From: Nitrosomonas oligotropha
GTDB taxonomy: Bacteria; Pseudomonadota; Gammaproteobacteria; Burkholderiales; Nitrosomonadaceae
Assembly: GCF_900106555.1 (NCBI RefSeq)
Contig: NZ_FNOE01000002.1
Coordinates: forward strand, 149,633 to 213,632
Direction: 5' to 3'
Length of the DNA: 64,000 bases
Every line of letters begins with the position of its first letter. The stretch's first letter is position 1. Of the stretch, positions 1 to 9,426 are shown one piece after another. Made by a program: the position numbers and the translations under genes. Under the pieces are notes generated by a model. It was not told the origin of the DNA, made no database searches, and worked only from the letters and a program-made list of their open reading frames with translations.

Positions 1-792
1 TTTGAGTACCGATTTGAGGCGTTCCTCGAACTCACCGCGATACTTGGCGCCGGCCAGCAGGGCGGCCATATCCAAAGAGAGAACACGTTTGTCTTTCAAG
101 CTTTCCGGCACTTCCCCGTTGACTATGCGCTGCGCCAAGCCTTCAACGATGGCGGTTTTGCCCACACCCGGCTCACCGATCAGCACCGGATTGTTTTTGG
201 TGCGTCGTTGCAACACTTGTACTGCCCGGCGGATCTCGTCGTCGCGGCCGATGACTGGATCCAGTTTGCCTTGGCGTGCCCGTTCGGTAAGGTCCAGGGT
301 ATATTTTTTTAACGCTTCGCGGCTGCTTTCTGCTTCCGCGCTGCTGACTTGCTCGCCGCCACGGATGGCGTTGATGGCGCGTTCCAGTGCCGCGGCATTG
401 GCGCCGTGTTGCTTGAGCAGTGCGCTGATCTCGCCTTTGTCCTGCAAACAAGCGAGCAGGAACATTTCTGAAGCGATGAATTGATCATTGCGTTTTTGCG
501 CTTCCTTATCCGCCAGATTGAGCAGATTATTCAGGGTGCGAGAGATATTGACTTCCCCGCCTGCGTTTTCCACTTTCGGCAGACGCTGCACGTTCTGTTT
601 GAGGCTCTCCAGCAGCGGCGTGGTATTGACACCGGAGCGTTGCAGTAAAGAAACGGTACTGCCATCGTCTTGTTGCAGTAAAGCCAACAGAAGATGCTGT
701 GGTTCGATGGCCGGATTATCCTGACCAACGGCGATACTTTGCGCATCCGCGAAAGCTTGTTGAAACTTAGTGGTTAGTTTGTCAAAACGCAT
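1..792 (-). CDS. clpB: ATP-dependent disaggregase ClpB, N-terminal part (gene runs off the window)
   Basis: ClpB works with DnaK to pull apart heat-aggregated proteins in the cytoplasm. The first 264 codons are present, read leftwards from ATG at 792, preceded by a GGGAG ribosome site. Residues 1-145 form the Clp N-terminal repeat domain ([12 protein letters not shown] at the start), followed by the linker and the first AAA+ domain. Its Walker A motif GEPGVGKT is at residues 206-213, and the pore-region [10 protein letters not shown] follows. The middle coiled coil and second AAA+ domain lie outside the window. N-domain and linker distinguish it from ClpA or ClpC. A sigma-32-type promoter lies directly upstream, as expected for a heat-shock gene. 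Confidence 0.96.
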   Translation of the reverse strand, partial: MRFDKLTTKFQQAFADAQSIAVGQDNPAIEPQHLLLALLQQDDGSTVSLLQRSGVNTTPLLESLKQNVQRLPKVENAGGEVNISRTLNNLLNLADKEAQKRNDQFIASEMFLLACLQDKGEISALLKQHGANAAALERAINAIRGGEQVSSAEAESSREALKKYTLDLTERARQGKLDPVIGRDDEIRRAVQVLQRRTKNNPVLIGEPGVGKTAIVEGLAQRIVNGEVPESLKDKRVLSLDMAALLAGAKYRGEFEERLKSVLK

Positions 793-822
793 TAAATTCT
801 CCCATCGTAGGTTGTTATTGCC

Positions 823-851
823 TACGTGGGGGAAATGTGTGAAATTTCAAG
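823..851 (-). promoter_or_regulatory. sigma-32 (RpoH) heat-shock promoter of clpB
   Basis: On the minus strand a perfect CTTGAAA -35 element (851-845) is followed after 13 bases by CCCCACGTA (831-823). This matches the RpoH pattern CTTGAAA-N11-16-CCCCATNT closely. It lies 30-60 bases before the clpB start and begins just beyond the stop codon of the upstream gene, so clpB should have its own heat-shock transcript. Confidence 0.8.
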
Positions 852-857
852 AGTGGA

Positions 858-3800
858 TTAACCGGCCGAACGGATGGCGTGAATCTTTCTATGGCGTGAT
901 GCGGGTTTAATGAGCATGTACTCGATTTCAGCAGCGGTGACCGGCTTGCTGAAATAATAGCCTTGATAGTGATTGCAATGCTGAGCACGCAAAAGATTGA
1001 GTTGTTCCTCTGTTTCTATGCCTTCTGCGATGACATCCATTTCCAGGCTGTGTGCCATCGCGATGATCGTTGCAACAATGGTGTGATCGCTTCTGTCGGT
1101 GACGATGTCGCGCACAAAGGTGCGGTCGATTTTGAGGGTGTGAATCGGGAAACGCTTCAGATAACTGAGACTTGAATAGCCGGTGCCGAAATCATCAATT
1201 GAGATACGAATGCCCATGGCGTTGAGACAATTGAGTGTTTCCACGACTTTCTCAATATTATCGATCAGCATACTTTCTGTGATTTCCAGCGTGATGTGGT
1301 GGGCTGCTACGCCGGTTTCATCCAAGATACGCGCAATATTATTGATTAACTCCTTATCACGGAATTGCCGCGCGGATAGGTTAATGGCTACTTTGGGGAT
1401 GCGGTAGCCTCGCGCCTGCCAGGCATTGATTTGTTCGCACACCGTTTTTACCACCCATTCACCGATCGGAATAATTAAACCGGTTTCTTCCGCCAGGTTG
1501 ATGAATTTATCTGGTGCGATCAGCTTGTGTTGCGGATGCCGCCAGCGCAACAACGCTTCGACACTGTGCAACTGATGATCCGGCATATCCATGATCGGCT
1601 GGTAATGTAAAACTAGCTCATTGCGCTCTAATGCATAACGTAAATCGAGGCCGAGCGTATGTCTTTCATGGGCTGATTTATTGAGTTCATCGGTGAAGAA
1701 CTGATAGTTGTTCCGGCCATTTTCCTTGGCATGATACATCGCCACATCGCTGTTTTTCAGCAATGTTTCGGCATTAGCGCCATCGTCCGGGAAGACGGCG
1801 ATACCGATGCTGCCGCAGATATGTAATTCATTTTTGTGGATATAGTAGGGACGCATCAATGCATCGAGAATTTTCTGCGCCACTTTGGCGGCATCCAGCG
1901 ATTCCGCTATCGCATTCAGCACTACAATAAACTCATCGCCGCCCTGACGGGCCACGGTATCTTCGCTGCGCACGCAAGTCAGCAATCTCTCCGCGACCGC
2001 CTGCAACAGCAGGTCACCGATATCGTGACCGAGCGAGTCATTGATGGTTTTGAAATGATCCAGATCGATAAATAACACTGCCATTTGTTTTTGACTGCGT
2101 GTATCGTGAACCAGTGCCTGTTCGATGCGATCTTGCAGCAAATGCCGGTTGGGCAGTCCGGTTAGTGCATCGTGCGTGGCCATTTCGATAATGCGCTTTT
2201 CGGCTTCTTTGCGCTCGTACCAGCGGCTCAGATCATGCGCGATCGTGTCAATAAGATTCTGCTCATAAGGTAAGGCGAATGGAATATCCTGTGTATAGGC
2301 TACTTCCAATCGCCCGCATGCTTCTCCATTAGCGATGATCGCGGCGTTTATCGTATGAGTAAAATTGTCTTGATATCCGGCAGTGGCGAACTGTGTGCCG
2401 CCTAGTGTAATCGCAGCGGCGGCTATGTCAGAAAATTGCAGCGCCTGTATTAATGACCGTAATATGCTCTGGCAGGTTTTTTCGGTATCTTGATCCTGCT
2501 CCAGATAATTGCGCACTACATGCAAGCAATTGCTTTCTTTCAGCCGTTCGCTTAGGTCCAGATCATTTTGCTTACGTGCGGTGATATCCACCCACACGGC
2601 AAGGTAACGATCGATTTCTCCGTGAACGTTCACCAGCGGTACGATGGTCGAATCAACCCAGTAGAGCTTGCCCGATTTATCGCGATTGCAGACTTCCCGG
2701 TGCCAAGTTTGACCTTTTGCGATAGTGGCCCACATTTCGTCGAAAAATGATTTTGGATGCGTGCATGAGTTCAGAATACGATGATTCTTACCAATCAATT
2801 CTTCCTGCGTATAGCCGCTGACCTCGCAAAACTTTTCGTTGACCTGAATAATGTTGCCTGTGCGATCCGTGATTGAAATTAAGGCGAGTTTCCCTATGGC
2901 ATTTAAATAAGCGGTCAGCTCCAATGAAATCTTTTCAGCGTTGTTTTTAGCTTGTAGCAATTCCTCATGCGCTTTGATCGAGGCATTTTTCGATTTAATC
3001 GTTTTGTGAATAAGCGGCTTGGTTAACCAATAAACAATCGCCATGCCGGCCAGAACAAGCAGAGCCAGATAAAATAAAATCGTTATGATTTGCTCGGAGA
3101 AATTGCCATAAAGTTCTTTTTCATCCATCTTGAGCACAGCGCCTAGGCCGAAGGCGACGGGCGAATGTGCCGCGACGACATCCATTTGCCGGTAATCCTT
3201 CGTAAATTTAACGCCGTTTTGTCCTTCAAGCGCAAAGTGTACCGGTAATGGTTTGTTGTGCATGATGCGTTGCATGCGTTTAAATTGACTTCCATCCAAC
3301 CCGCGCACGAAGCAATTCATATCGAGATTACTTTCTTGGACCGGCGCGCAAAGAAGAAAGTCGCCGGTTCTACCGATCAAAACGGCTTCTTTGAATATCC
3401 TCGTAAGATCGGGTATGTGTTCTTCGGTTGTGATCCGGCCAATGACGTGATTCTTGCCATTCAGTACCGGAAGGGAATTACGGATAATGAACTGTTCTTG
3501 CCACAATAATATTGTGCGGATACCGGGAGTGGCGCTCAGTTCGATACCCGGATGCGCGTGACTGGAATTAATGCCTGCATCGACGATGAGATTGTCTTCG
3601 GAGTCATAGATTTTGATGCCGGAGAAAGACGTGGTTAGTATTTTTTCCGTGGTTTTTAGCAGTACGGCTATGTCTTCGTTTCCGGATTCAGCGGCATTAA
3701 GCTTTTCCAAACTTTCAATCAGAACGGTATTAACGGATATTGCCCGGCTATTTGCCAGGGAGTGCGAGATCTGATTTTCGATCAGTCTAACGGTATTCTC

Positions 3801-4010
3801 TAAAGTGGCACGGAGTCCTGAAGTGGCCATGGCTTCGGTTTGCGGCTGCATGACGCTGTAAACGGAGAAACCCGCTGACAAGATCAGGATACTCAGTGTC
3901 AATCCGCTGATAACACGAATCTTTTTGTCGTCCTGATTGATGAAAAAACGAAACATGTTTTGTCGTATGTCTATTGGCCGGTCAGTGGGTGTGGTTTCAG
4001 CGTAAGGCAT
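858..4010 (-). CDS. membrane sensor with PAS, GGDEF and EAL domains (c-di-GMP turnover)
   Basis: A 1050-residue inner-membrane signalling protein predicted to make or degrade cyclic di-GMP. Membrane segments at about residues 33-54 and 308-331 enclose a periplasmic sensing region of about 250 residues. A PAS domain (about 375-480) and a weaker GAF-like region follow. The GGDEF motif is intact at 690-694 and has an RxxD inhibitory site (RSED) five residues before it. The EAL motif is at 818-820 with [10 protein letters not shown] and the AEGIET loop, so both catalytic domains look competent and the net direction cannot be told. The start at 4010 lacks a clear ribosome site; Met19 (3956) is an alternative. 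The gene ends 7 bases before the clpB promoter. Confidence 0.9.
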   Translation of the reverse strand: MPYAETTPTDRPIDIRQNMFRFFINQDDKKIRVISGLTLSILILSAGFSVYSVMQPQTEAMATSGLRATLENTVRLIENQISHSLANSRAISVNTVLIESLEKLNAAESGNEDIAVLLKTTEKILTTSFSGIKIYDSEDNLIVDAGINSSHAHPGIELSATPGIRTILLWQEQFIIRNSLPVLNGKNHVIGRITTEEHIPDLTRIFKEAVLIGRTGDFLLCAPVQESNLDMNCFVRGLDGSQFKRMQRIMHNKPLPVHFALEGQNGVKFTKDYRQMDVVAAHSPVAFGLGAVLKMDEKELYGNFSEQIITILFYLALLVLAGMAIVYWLTKPLIHKTIKSKNASIKAHEELLQAKNNAEKISLELTAYLNAIGKLALISITDRTGNIIQVNEKFCEVSGYTQEELIGKNHRILNSCTHPKSFFDEMWATIAKGQTWHREVCNRDKSGKLYWVDSTIVPLVNVHGEIDRYLAVWVDITARKQNDLDLSERLKESNCLHVVRNYLEQDQDTEKTCQSILRSLIQALQFSDIAAAAITLGGTQFATAGYQDNFTHTINAAIIANGEACGRLEVAYTQDIPFALPYEQNLIDTIAHDLSRWYERKEAEKRIIEMATHDALTGLPNRHLLQDRIEQALVHDTRSQKQMAVLFIDLDHFKTINDSLGHDIGDLLLQAVAERLLTCVRSEDTVARQGGDEFIVVLNAIAESLDAAKVAQKILDALMRPYYIHKNELHICGSIGIAVFPDDGANAETLLKNSDVAMYHAKENGRNNYQFFTDELNKSAHERHTLGLDLRYALERNELVLHYQPIMDMPDHQLHSVEALLRWRHPQHKLIAPDKFINLAEETGLIIPIGEWVVKTVCEQINAWQARGYRIPKVAINLSARQFRDKELINNIARILDETGVAAHHITLEITESMLIDNIEKVVETLNCLNAMGIRISIDDFGTGYSSLSYLKRFPIHTLKIDRTFVRDIVTDRSDHTIVATIIAMAHSLEMDVIAEGIETEEQLNLLRAQHCNHYQGYYFSKPVTAAEIEYMLIKPASRHRKIHAIRSAG

Positions 4011-4176
4011 GTATTATCGGTGGACTGACAATAGACTTAAGTCATATTTAAAGGGCATTTTTACCCCTTATTTTCAGTATGATGAGGCGGGATTTAGTCG
4101 GGTTAATTCTTTAAGGCTGGCGCTAACGCTCGATAAACAGCAGGCCAGCCGGGAAATGACCAGTGGATTTTTAAAT

Positions 4177-5664
4177 CTATATTTTTTTCTTGTTAGGCTC
4201 CGGGTAAGGATAAAGGATATTCAGCGCTACGCTTTTGCCCGCCGTTTCGACGATACGCACATGTTCACGTTTAAATTGCCGCGCGTGGCGCAAACCGCAT
4301 GAATGGGCGATCATGTTGATTTCTTTATTGACATTCCGGGCGTAGTTCGCGACCCGCAGATATTTTTCTTCCACCACTAAACCGTTTTGCAGCCGTTCGT
4401 CATGCGTAGTAATGCCGGTCGGGCAGGTATTCAGATGGCAGCGCATCGCCTGGATGCACCCGAGTGAAAACATAAAGCCGCGCGCAGTGTTGACAAAATC
4501 AGCACCGGCGCACAGCGCCCAAGCACCTTCCGCGGAAGTCACCAGTTTTCCGGCTGCCACCACATAGATGCGCTTCTTAAGATCGGATTGCAGCAGCGCA
4601 TCGACGACGCGTGGCAGGGCTTCCGCGATCGGTAAACTGACGTGATCCATCAAGGTCTGCGGTGCCGCGCCGCTGCCGCCTTCGCCGCCGTCGATGGTCA
4701 AAAAGTCCGGGGCATATTCGAGTCCGCGGCGATTGATACTGTCGCACAGCTCATTGATGAAATTCCACCCGCCGATCGCTGTTTTGATACCGACCGGACG
4801 GCCTGTCAATTCTCGGATGTAATGGATTTTATCGAGCAGCTCGTCGATGTTGTTAATGTCCTTGTGGCGGTTCGGGCTGATCGAATCCTGATGCACCGGA
4901 ATGCCGCGGATCGAGGCGATTTCTTCATGCACTTTGCCCGCCGGCAGCAATCCGCCCTTGCCGGGTTTTGCGCCTTGCGATAGCTTGATCTCGAAGGCTT
5001 TGACGACTTTGCTTAGCTCTTTCGCGCGCTGCGCTGAGAAATTGCCGTGCTCATCGCGGATGCCGTACTTCGCGGTGCCGATTTGCATGATCAAATCGCA
5101 ATCGCCTTCCAAATGATACGGTGCCAACCCGCCTTCACCGGTATTCATCCAGCAACCCGCCTGCGCGGCACCGAGCGATAACGCCCGCACCGCCGGTTTC
5201 GAGATGGCGCCGTAACTCATGCCGCTGATATTGATGATCGATTTCGCCTCGAATGGCTGTTCGCAGTAACCTTCACCGATGCGTAACGACGGTGTCGGCA
5301 ACTGGTCTTCTTCCTGAATCGGAAAGGCAGCGTTGACGAAAATAATCGAACCCGGCTGGCGCAAATCGTTTGTCGACCCGAAACCGACCAGACTGCCCTT
5401 ATTCTTGGAATTCTTGTAAATCCAGCCGCGCGTGGCGCGATTGAACGGCATCTCGTCGCGGTCATTGGCGAAGAAATATTGCCGGAAATACTTGCCCTGG
5501 ATTTCAAAAAAATAACGCAACCGGCCAATCACCGGGTAATTGCGCAGGATCGAATGCTTCTTTTGCGTGACATCCTGGATGAACCAGACGGCGATCAAAC
5601 CGACAGCGGCTACGCCCAGCATTGCGGCAATACTGAAAAAGATCAAGTCAAAAGCGCTGGACAT
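4177..5664 (-). CDS. membrane-anchored FMN-binding glutamate-synthase-like protein
   Basis: A 495-residue protein built around the FMN/Fe-S synthase domain of glutamate synthase. Residues 7-27 form a single N-terminal membrane segment. Visible family motifs are SGMSYGAIS, KPGKGGLLPAGKV, DGGEGGSGAAP and a C-x5-C-x4-C cluster (GCIQAMRCHLNTCPTG) that in GltB holds a [3Fe-4S] centre. There is no glutaminase domain and no small GltD subunit nearby, so it is not a complete glutamate synthase and its substrate is unknown. It starts with ATG at 5664 after a strong AAGGAGA site. It is divergent from nadC with about 108 bases between them. Confidence 0.88.
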   Translation of the reverse strand: MSSAFDLIFFSIAAMLGVAAVGLIAVWFIQDVTQKKHSILRNYPVIGRLRYFFEIQGKYFRQYFFANDRDEMPFNRATRGWIYKNSKNKGSLVGFGSTNDLRQPGSIIFVNAAFPIQEEDQLPTPSLRIGEGYCEQPFEAKSIINISGMSYGAISKPAVRALSLGAAQAGCWMNTGEGGLAPYHLEGDCDLIMQIGTAKYGIRDEHGNFSAQRAKELSKVVKAFEIKLSQGAKPGKGGLLPAGKVHEEIASIRGIPVHQDSISPNRHKDINNIDELLDKIHYIRELTGRPVGIKTAIGGWNFINELCDSINRRGLEYAPDFLTIDGGEGGSGAAPQTLMDHVSLPIAEALPRVVDALLQSDLKKRIYVVAAGKLVTSAEGAWALCAGADFVNTARGFMFSLGCIQAMRCHLNTCPTGITTHDERLQNGLVVEEKYLRVANYARNVNKEINMIAHSCGLRHARQFKREHVRIVETAGKSVALNILYPYPEPNKKKI

Positions 5665-5772
5665 ATGCTCTCCTTATTTCGCAAGCCAATCGCTATACTA
5701 GCTGTTCGATTGGCGGAAGTGAACCACTTGTGTGCACTATAATGCATGGCTTCATGGCGGTTGAGGATAAAA

Positions 5773-6627
5773 ATGCTGGATTTACACGATGAAATTTGCG
5801 CTAATGTGCAACGCGCGTTGCAAGAGGATATCGGCAGCGGTGATCTGACGGCGTCGTTGATACCGGTTGACAAAACCTTGCAAGCAACGGTGATCAGCCG
5901 GGAAGATGCCGTGTTATGCGGGATGCAATGGTTTGAAGCGTGTTTTGTATCGCTGGCGGCGGACACAGAGATCGAATGGTGCGCCAAGGATGGCGATGCA
6001 ATTCACGCTGGACAGACATTATGCAAGATCAAAGGAAATGCCCGCGCGCTGTTGACGGCGGAGCGCTCAGCGCTGAATTTTCTGCAATTGCTGTCCGCCG
6101 TGGCGACGCAAACCCGACGGTATGCCGATGCTGTCGCTGGTACCCGGACGGTGATCGTCGATACGCGCAAAACGCTGCCGGGGTTGCGCCTAGCGCAGAA
6201 ATATGCGGTGACCTGTGGCGGCGGGGTGAATCATCGCATTGGCTTGTACGACGGGATTCTGATCAAGGAGAACCACATCATCGCCGCAGGAGGGATTCAA
6301 CCGGCTTTAAGCAGGGCGCGCGAAATCGCGCCGCCGGGTGTGTTTATCCAGATCGAAGTGGAGTCGTTGCAGGAATTACAGGAAGCATTGGCAGCGGGTG
6401 CCCACATGGTGTTGCTGGACAATTTCACGTTGAATCAGCTAGCGGATGCGGTGACGTTGGCTCGCAAGCAAGCGGGTAAAGCTGTCATATTGGAAGCATC
6501 CGGCAACATTACCTTGGATAACCTGCGGCAGGTGGCGGAAACAGGGGTGGATCGGATTTCGATTGGTGGCTTAACCAAAAATATTCAAGCGATCGATTTG
6601 TCGATGCGCTTTGCCGAGCCGGAATAA
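5773..6627 (+). CDS. nadC: nicotinate-nucleotide pyrophosphorylase (quinolinate phosphoribosyltransferase)
   Basis: Converts quinolinate and PRPP to nicotinate mononucleotide, CO2 and pyrophosphate in de novo NAD synthesis. At 284 residues it has the usual length. The substrate-binding core is clear: LNFLQLLSAVATQTR, DTRKTLPGLR, the GGGVNHRIGLYDGILIKENH segment, and a C-terminal barrel with HMVLLDNF and SGNIT. The ATG at 5773, with GAGGATA just upstream, is preferred; an in-frame ATG at 5746 would add nine residues not found in the family. It converges on cysG, with 23 bases between the stops. Confidence 0.95.
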   Translation: MLDLHDEICANVQRALQEDIGSGDLTASLIPVDKTLQATVISREDAVLCGMQWFEACFVSLAADTEIEWCAKDGDAIHAGQTLCKIKGNARALLTAERSALNFLQLLSAVATQTRRYADAVAGTRTVIVDTRKTLPGLRLAQKYAVTCGGGVNHRIGLYDGILIKENHIIAAGGIQPALSRAREIAPPGVFIQIEVESLQELQEALAAGAHMVLLDNFTLNQLADAVTLARKQAGKAVILEASGNITLDNLRQVAETGVDRISIGGLTKNIQAIDLSMRFAEPE

Positions 6628-6650
6628 AACGGTCGAGCCGGGCGGGATTG

Positions 6651-8102
6651 TTATTCGGATGATGGTTTTGCCGGTTGATCCAATGCCAGGAAGTGCGCCT
6701 GCGTATTTTCCGCTTCCGAAGCCGGTTCGAACCAGGCGAGATTTTGATGCAGTTTGACGACTTGCCCGACGATGATCAGGGTCGGCGGGGTCAAATGAGC
6801 GGCTTCCGCCAGCTCCGGCAATGTTTGCAGGGTGCCGGTCACAATTCTTTGTTTCTGCGTGGTACCCTGCTGAATGATGGCGGCGGGTGTGCTGTCCAGC
6901 AGGCCGTGCACAATCAATTGCTGGCATAGTACGGGCAGACCCAGGAGTCCCATATAAATCACGATGGTCTGATTGGGGCGGGCGAGATGGGGCCAGTCGA
7001 GATCGATACTGTTATTTTTCAAGTGGCCGGTGACAAAAATGCACGATTGCGCGTAATCGCGGTGCGTCAATGGAATACCGGCATAAGCGGCGACCCCCGA
7101 TGCAGCAGTAATGCCGGGCACGACTTGAAAAGGAATGCGGTGCGCAGCTAGGGTTTCGATTTCTTCGCCGCCGCGGCCGAAAATAAACGGGTCGCCGCCT
7201 TTCAGCCGCAGCACGCGTTTGCCTTCTTGCGCCAGCCGCACCAGCAGTTGGTTGATCGATTCCTGCTGCAAAGTATGGCGGTTGCGCTCTTTGCCGGCGT
7301 AAATGCGTTCGGCGTCGCGGCGCACCATGTCGAGAATCGCAGGCGAAACCAGACGGTCGTAAACCACCACGTCGGCTTGCTGCATCAGGCGCATGGCGCG
7401 GAACGTCAGTAAGTCGGGATTTCCCGGTCCGGCACCGACCAAATAAACCTCGCCTTGCGGTGGCTGGTCTTTTTCCTGCTGCAAGGACTGCAACAAATAA
7501 TCCTGCGCAGCTTCGTCTTGTCCCGCCAGTACCATTTCGCTGAACCGGCCTTGCAGTGTTTTTTCCCAGAAAATCCGCCGCTTTTCCGGGTGCGTGAAAT
7601 GTTGCTTAACGTGCTCGCGGAATTTACCCGCCAACGTGGCGAGGTGCCCGTAAGCGGCCGGTATCATGGTTTCCAATTGCGCGCGTAAAAGTCTCGCCAG
7701 TACGGGCGATTGCCCGCCGCTGGAGATGGCGATCAGCAGCGGTGAACGGTCAACGATGGAGGGCATGATAAATGTGCAAAGATCGGGATTATCGACCACA
7801 TTGACGGGAATCTGCCGCTGCTGTGCTGCTGCGGAAACTTGCCGGTTGGTGTCGCGGTCGTCGGTGGCGGCAATTACCAAAACGATCTCTTCCAAATGTC
7901 CGGGCTGAAAGAATTCAGCATGGTGTTTGATTCTGCCTTGTGCGTGGAATTCATTTAATGCGCTACTCAGCTCTGGTGAGACCACCGAAACATATGCACC
8001 GGTCTGAAGCAAAAGCATAACCTTGCGCGTGGCGACCTCGCCGCCACCGACGACCAAGCAAGCTTTGTTTCTGATGTTGAGGAAGACCGGTAAAAAATCC
8101 AT
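6651..8102 (-). CDS. cysG: siroheme synthase CysG
   Basis: A trifunctional enzyme making siroheme from uroporphyrinogen III. Residues 1-210 are the dehydrogenase/ferrochelatase half, with a Rossmann motif [11 protein letters not shown] and the [16 protein letters not shown] segment. Residues 218-460 are the SAM-dependent uroporphyrinogen methyltransferase, with [12 protein letters not shown], the [16 protein letters not shown] motif, VPGITAASG and GIPLTHR. At 483 residues the two-part fusion is complete. Siroheme is the cofactor of sulfite and assimilatory nitrite reductases. It lies downstream of pstS on the same strand, separated by a palindromic element. Confidence 0.96.
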   Translation of the reverse strand: MDFLPVFLNIRNKACLVVGGGEVATRKVMLLLQTGAYVSVVSPELSSALNEFHAQGRIKHHAEFFQPGHLEEIVLVIAATDDRDTNRQVSAAAQQRQIPVNVVDNPDLCTFIMPSIVDRSPLLIAISSGGQSPVLARLLRAQLETMIPAAYGHLATLAGKFREHVKQHFTHPEKRRIFWEKTLQGRFSEMVLAGQDEAAQDYLLQSLQQEKDQPPQGEVYLVGAGPGNPDLLTFRAMRLMQQADVVVYDRLVSPAILDMVRRDAERIYAGKERNRHTLQQESINQLLVRLAQEGKRVLRLKGGDPFIFGRGGEEIETLAAHRIPFQVVPGITAASGVAAYAGIPLTHRDYAQSCIFVTGHLKNNSIDLDWPHLARPNQTIVIYMGLLGLPVLCQQLIVHGLLDSTPAAIIQQGTTQKQRIVTGTLQTLPELAEAAHLTPPTLIIVGQVVKLHQNLAWFEPASEAENTQAHFLALDQPAKPSSE

Positions 8103-8134
8103 GATGTTTCGACGAGTTCTTTAATCCCAATAAT

Positions 8135-8194
8135 AAGGAAGCGCTGATCAATTCTAAGCCAAATACCGGCTTATGGGTTAATCAGCGCTTCCTT
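8135..8194. repeat. 60-bp nested palindrome between pstS and cysG
   Basis: A perfect 14-base inverted repeat (AAGGAAGCGCTGAT at 8135-8148, complement at 8181-8194) encloses a second 6-base stem (TAAGCC at 8155-8160, GGCTTA at 8168-8173). No T-run follows on the pstS strand, so it is not a classical terminator; it looks more like a REP or miniature mobile element. A separate 7-base stem (TTCTACA 8209-8215, TGTAGAA 8226-8232) sits between it and the pstS stop. No second copy was noticed in the window. Confidence 0.8.
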
Positions 8195-8250
8195 GAGTTG
8201 CGGCTATTTTCTACAGCGCTATCCGTGTAGAAGTTTTTACCGGGTGAAGG

Positions 8251-9246
8251 CTATAAGCTGGATTCCAGTTTAAGTATATCTTCCAGCTTGATGTTCGTTC
8301 CGGTTCCTTTGAACACAGTGCCTACTTTCTTCTTGTTCAGATGCTCGATGTTGAGGTTATAGACTTCTTTTGAGAGCGGGAAATATTTGACTTCCGTCAC
8401 CAGCGCCGCGGCATTTTGCATATAAAAATTAACAAATTCCTGAATTTCTGGTTTTTCGGTGGACTTGGCGTTAATGTAGATGAATATCGGGCGCGATAAT
8501 GGTTTATAGCTATTATTTTCAACCGTTGCAGCGGATGGCAGCACGCCGCCGTTGCCGTTGTCGATCGCGACGGCGCTGATTTTTTTGCTATTCTCGATGT
8601 AATACGCGAAACCGAAGAATCCTAACGCGTAAATGTCGCTTGCGACACCTTGCACCAGCACGTTGTCATCTTCAGAAGCGGTGAAATCGCCGCGGCTTGA
8701 TTTGGCTTTGCCGACGACGGCTTCGGTGAAGTACTCAAATGTGCCAGAATCCGCGCCTGGACCGTAGAGTTTAATTTTTTTGTCCGGCCATTCGGGATTG
8801 ATTTGATTCCAGTTGGTGATTTTACCTTGCGCACCCGGTTCCCAGATTTTTTTCAGTTCCTCGACGGTGATGGTTTTGCTCCAGGTATTTTTGGGATTAA
8901 CAACGACGGTCAGAGCATCAAATGCGATCGGCATTTCAATATATTGCACACCTGTTTGCTTACAGGCTTCCATTTCCAATTCAGTGATGGGGCGCGAGGC
9001 ATTGACGATATCAATTTCATTGCGGCAGAATTTTTTGAAGCCACCGCCGGTTCCGGAGATGCCGACAGTGACACGAACCGCGCCGCGCTTGGCGATCTGG
9101 AAGTCTTCCGCAACCGCTTCGGTAATCGGGAAAACCGTGCTGGAGCCGTCAATCTTTACGATCGGACTGGCGATTGCTGTTGTAATAGCGGACGCACTCA
9201 ACAGTGTAGCCGCTAGGAATGTTCTGAAGTTAAACGAGGTCAACAT
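8251..9246 (-). CDS. pstS: phosphate ABC transporter substrate-binding protein PstS (SphX-type)
   Basis: A periplasmic binding protein of 331 residues that should capture phosphate. The signal peptide covers about residues 1-26 and is followed by VKIDGSSTVFPITEAVAEDF, the phosphate-loop region of the PstS family. SGTGGGFKKFC and GPGADSGTFEYF are further ligand-contact segments. The start at 9246 follows a GGAGA site; an upstream in-frame ATG (9282) would spoil the signal peptide. pstC, pstA, pstB and phoU are not in the window, so this copy is an orphan. The promoter contains a Pho box, supporting a phosphate role. Confidence 0.92.
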   Translation of the reverse strand: MLTSFNFRTFLAATLLSASAITTAIASPIVKIDGSSTVFPITEAVAEDFQIAKRGAVRVTVGISGTGGGFKKFCRNEIDIVNASRPITELEMEACKQTGVQYIEMPIAFDALTVVVNPKNTWSKTITVEELKKIWEPGAQGKITNWNQINPEWPDKKIKLYGPGADSGTFEYFTEAVVGKAKSSRGDFTASEDDNVLVQGVASDIYALGFFGFAYYIENSKKISAVAIDNGNGGVLPSAATVENNSYKPLSRPIFIYINAKSTEKPEIQEFVNFYMQNAAALVTEVKYFPLSKEVYNLNIEHLNKKKVGTVFKGTGTNIKLEDILKLESSL

Positions 9247-9306
9247 GAATATGTTCTCCAGGTGAGTCAATAAAATGGTCATGAAAGATCGTGCGACCAG
9301 TGCGGT

Positions 9307-9340
9307 ATCTTATTTCAGAATTGTTACAGGATTATGACAA
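9307..9340 (-). promoter_or_regulatory. Pho box and -10 element of pstS
   Basis: Reading the minus strand, TTGTCAT (9340-9334), four bases, then CTGTAAC (9329-9323) form two 7-base direct repeats with 11-base phasing. They match the PhoB consensus (CTGTCAT, N4, CTGTCAY) at 6 of 7 positions each. Ten bases further is TAAGAT (9312-9307), a good -10. The box takes the place of a -35, which is the geometry of PhoB-activated promoters. About 60 bases of leader precede the pstS ATG. Confidence 0.78.
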
Positions 9341-9426
9341 TGTCTTTTTTGTCTTAAGGTCGATGCACATGTGTTGATTTTTTGCGAATTTTTGTAAAAA
9401 ATCTGCCGGTAAAAATGACGCCTGTA

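Noticed and set aside
8135..8194. Insertion sequence with terminal inverted repeats
   Set aside because: Only 60 bases long, with no transposase and no visible target duplication; kept as a palindromic repeat.
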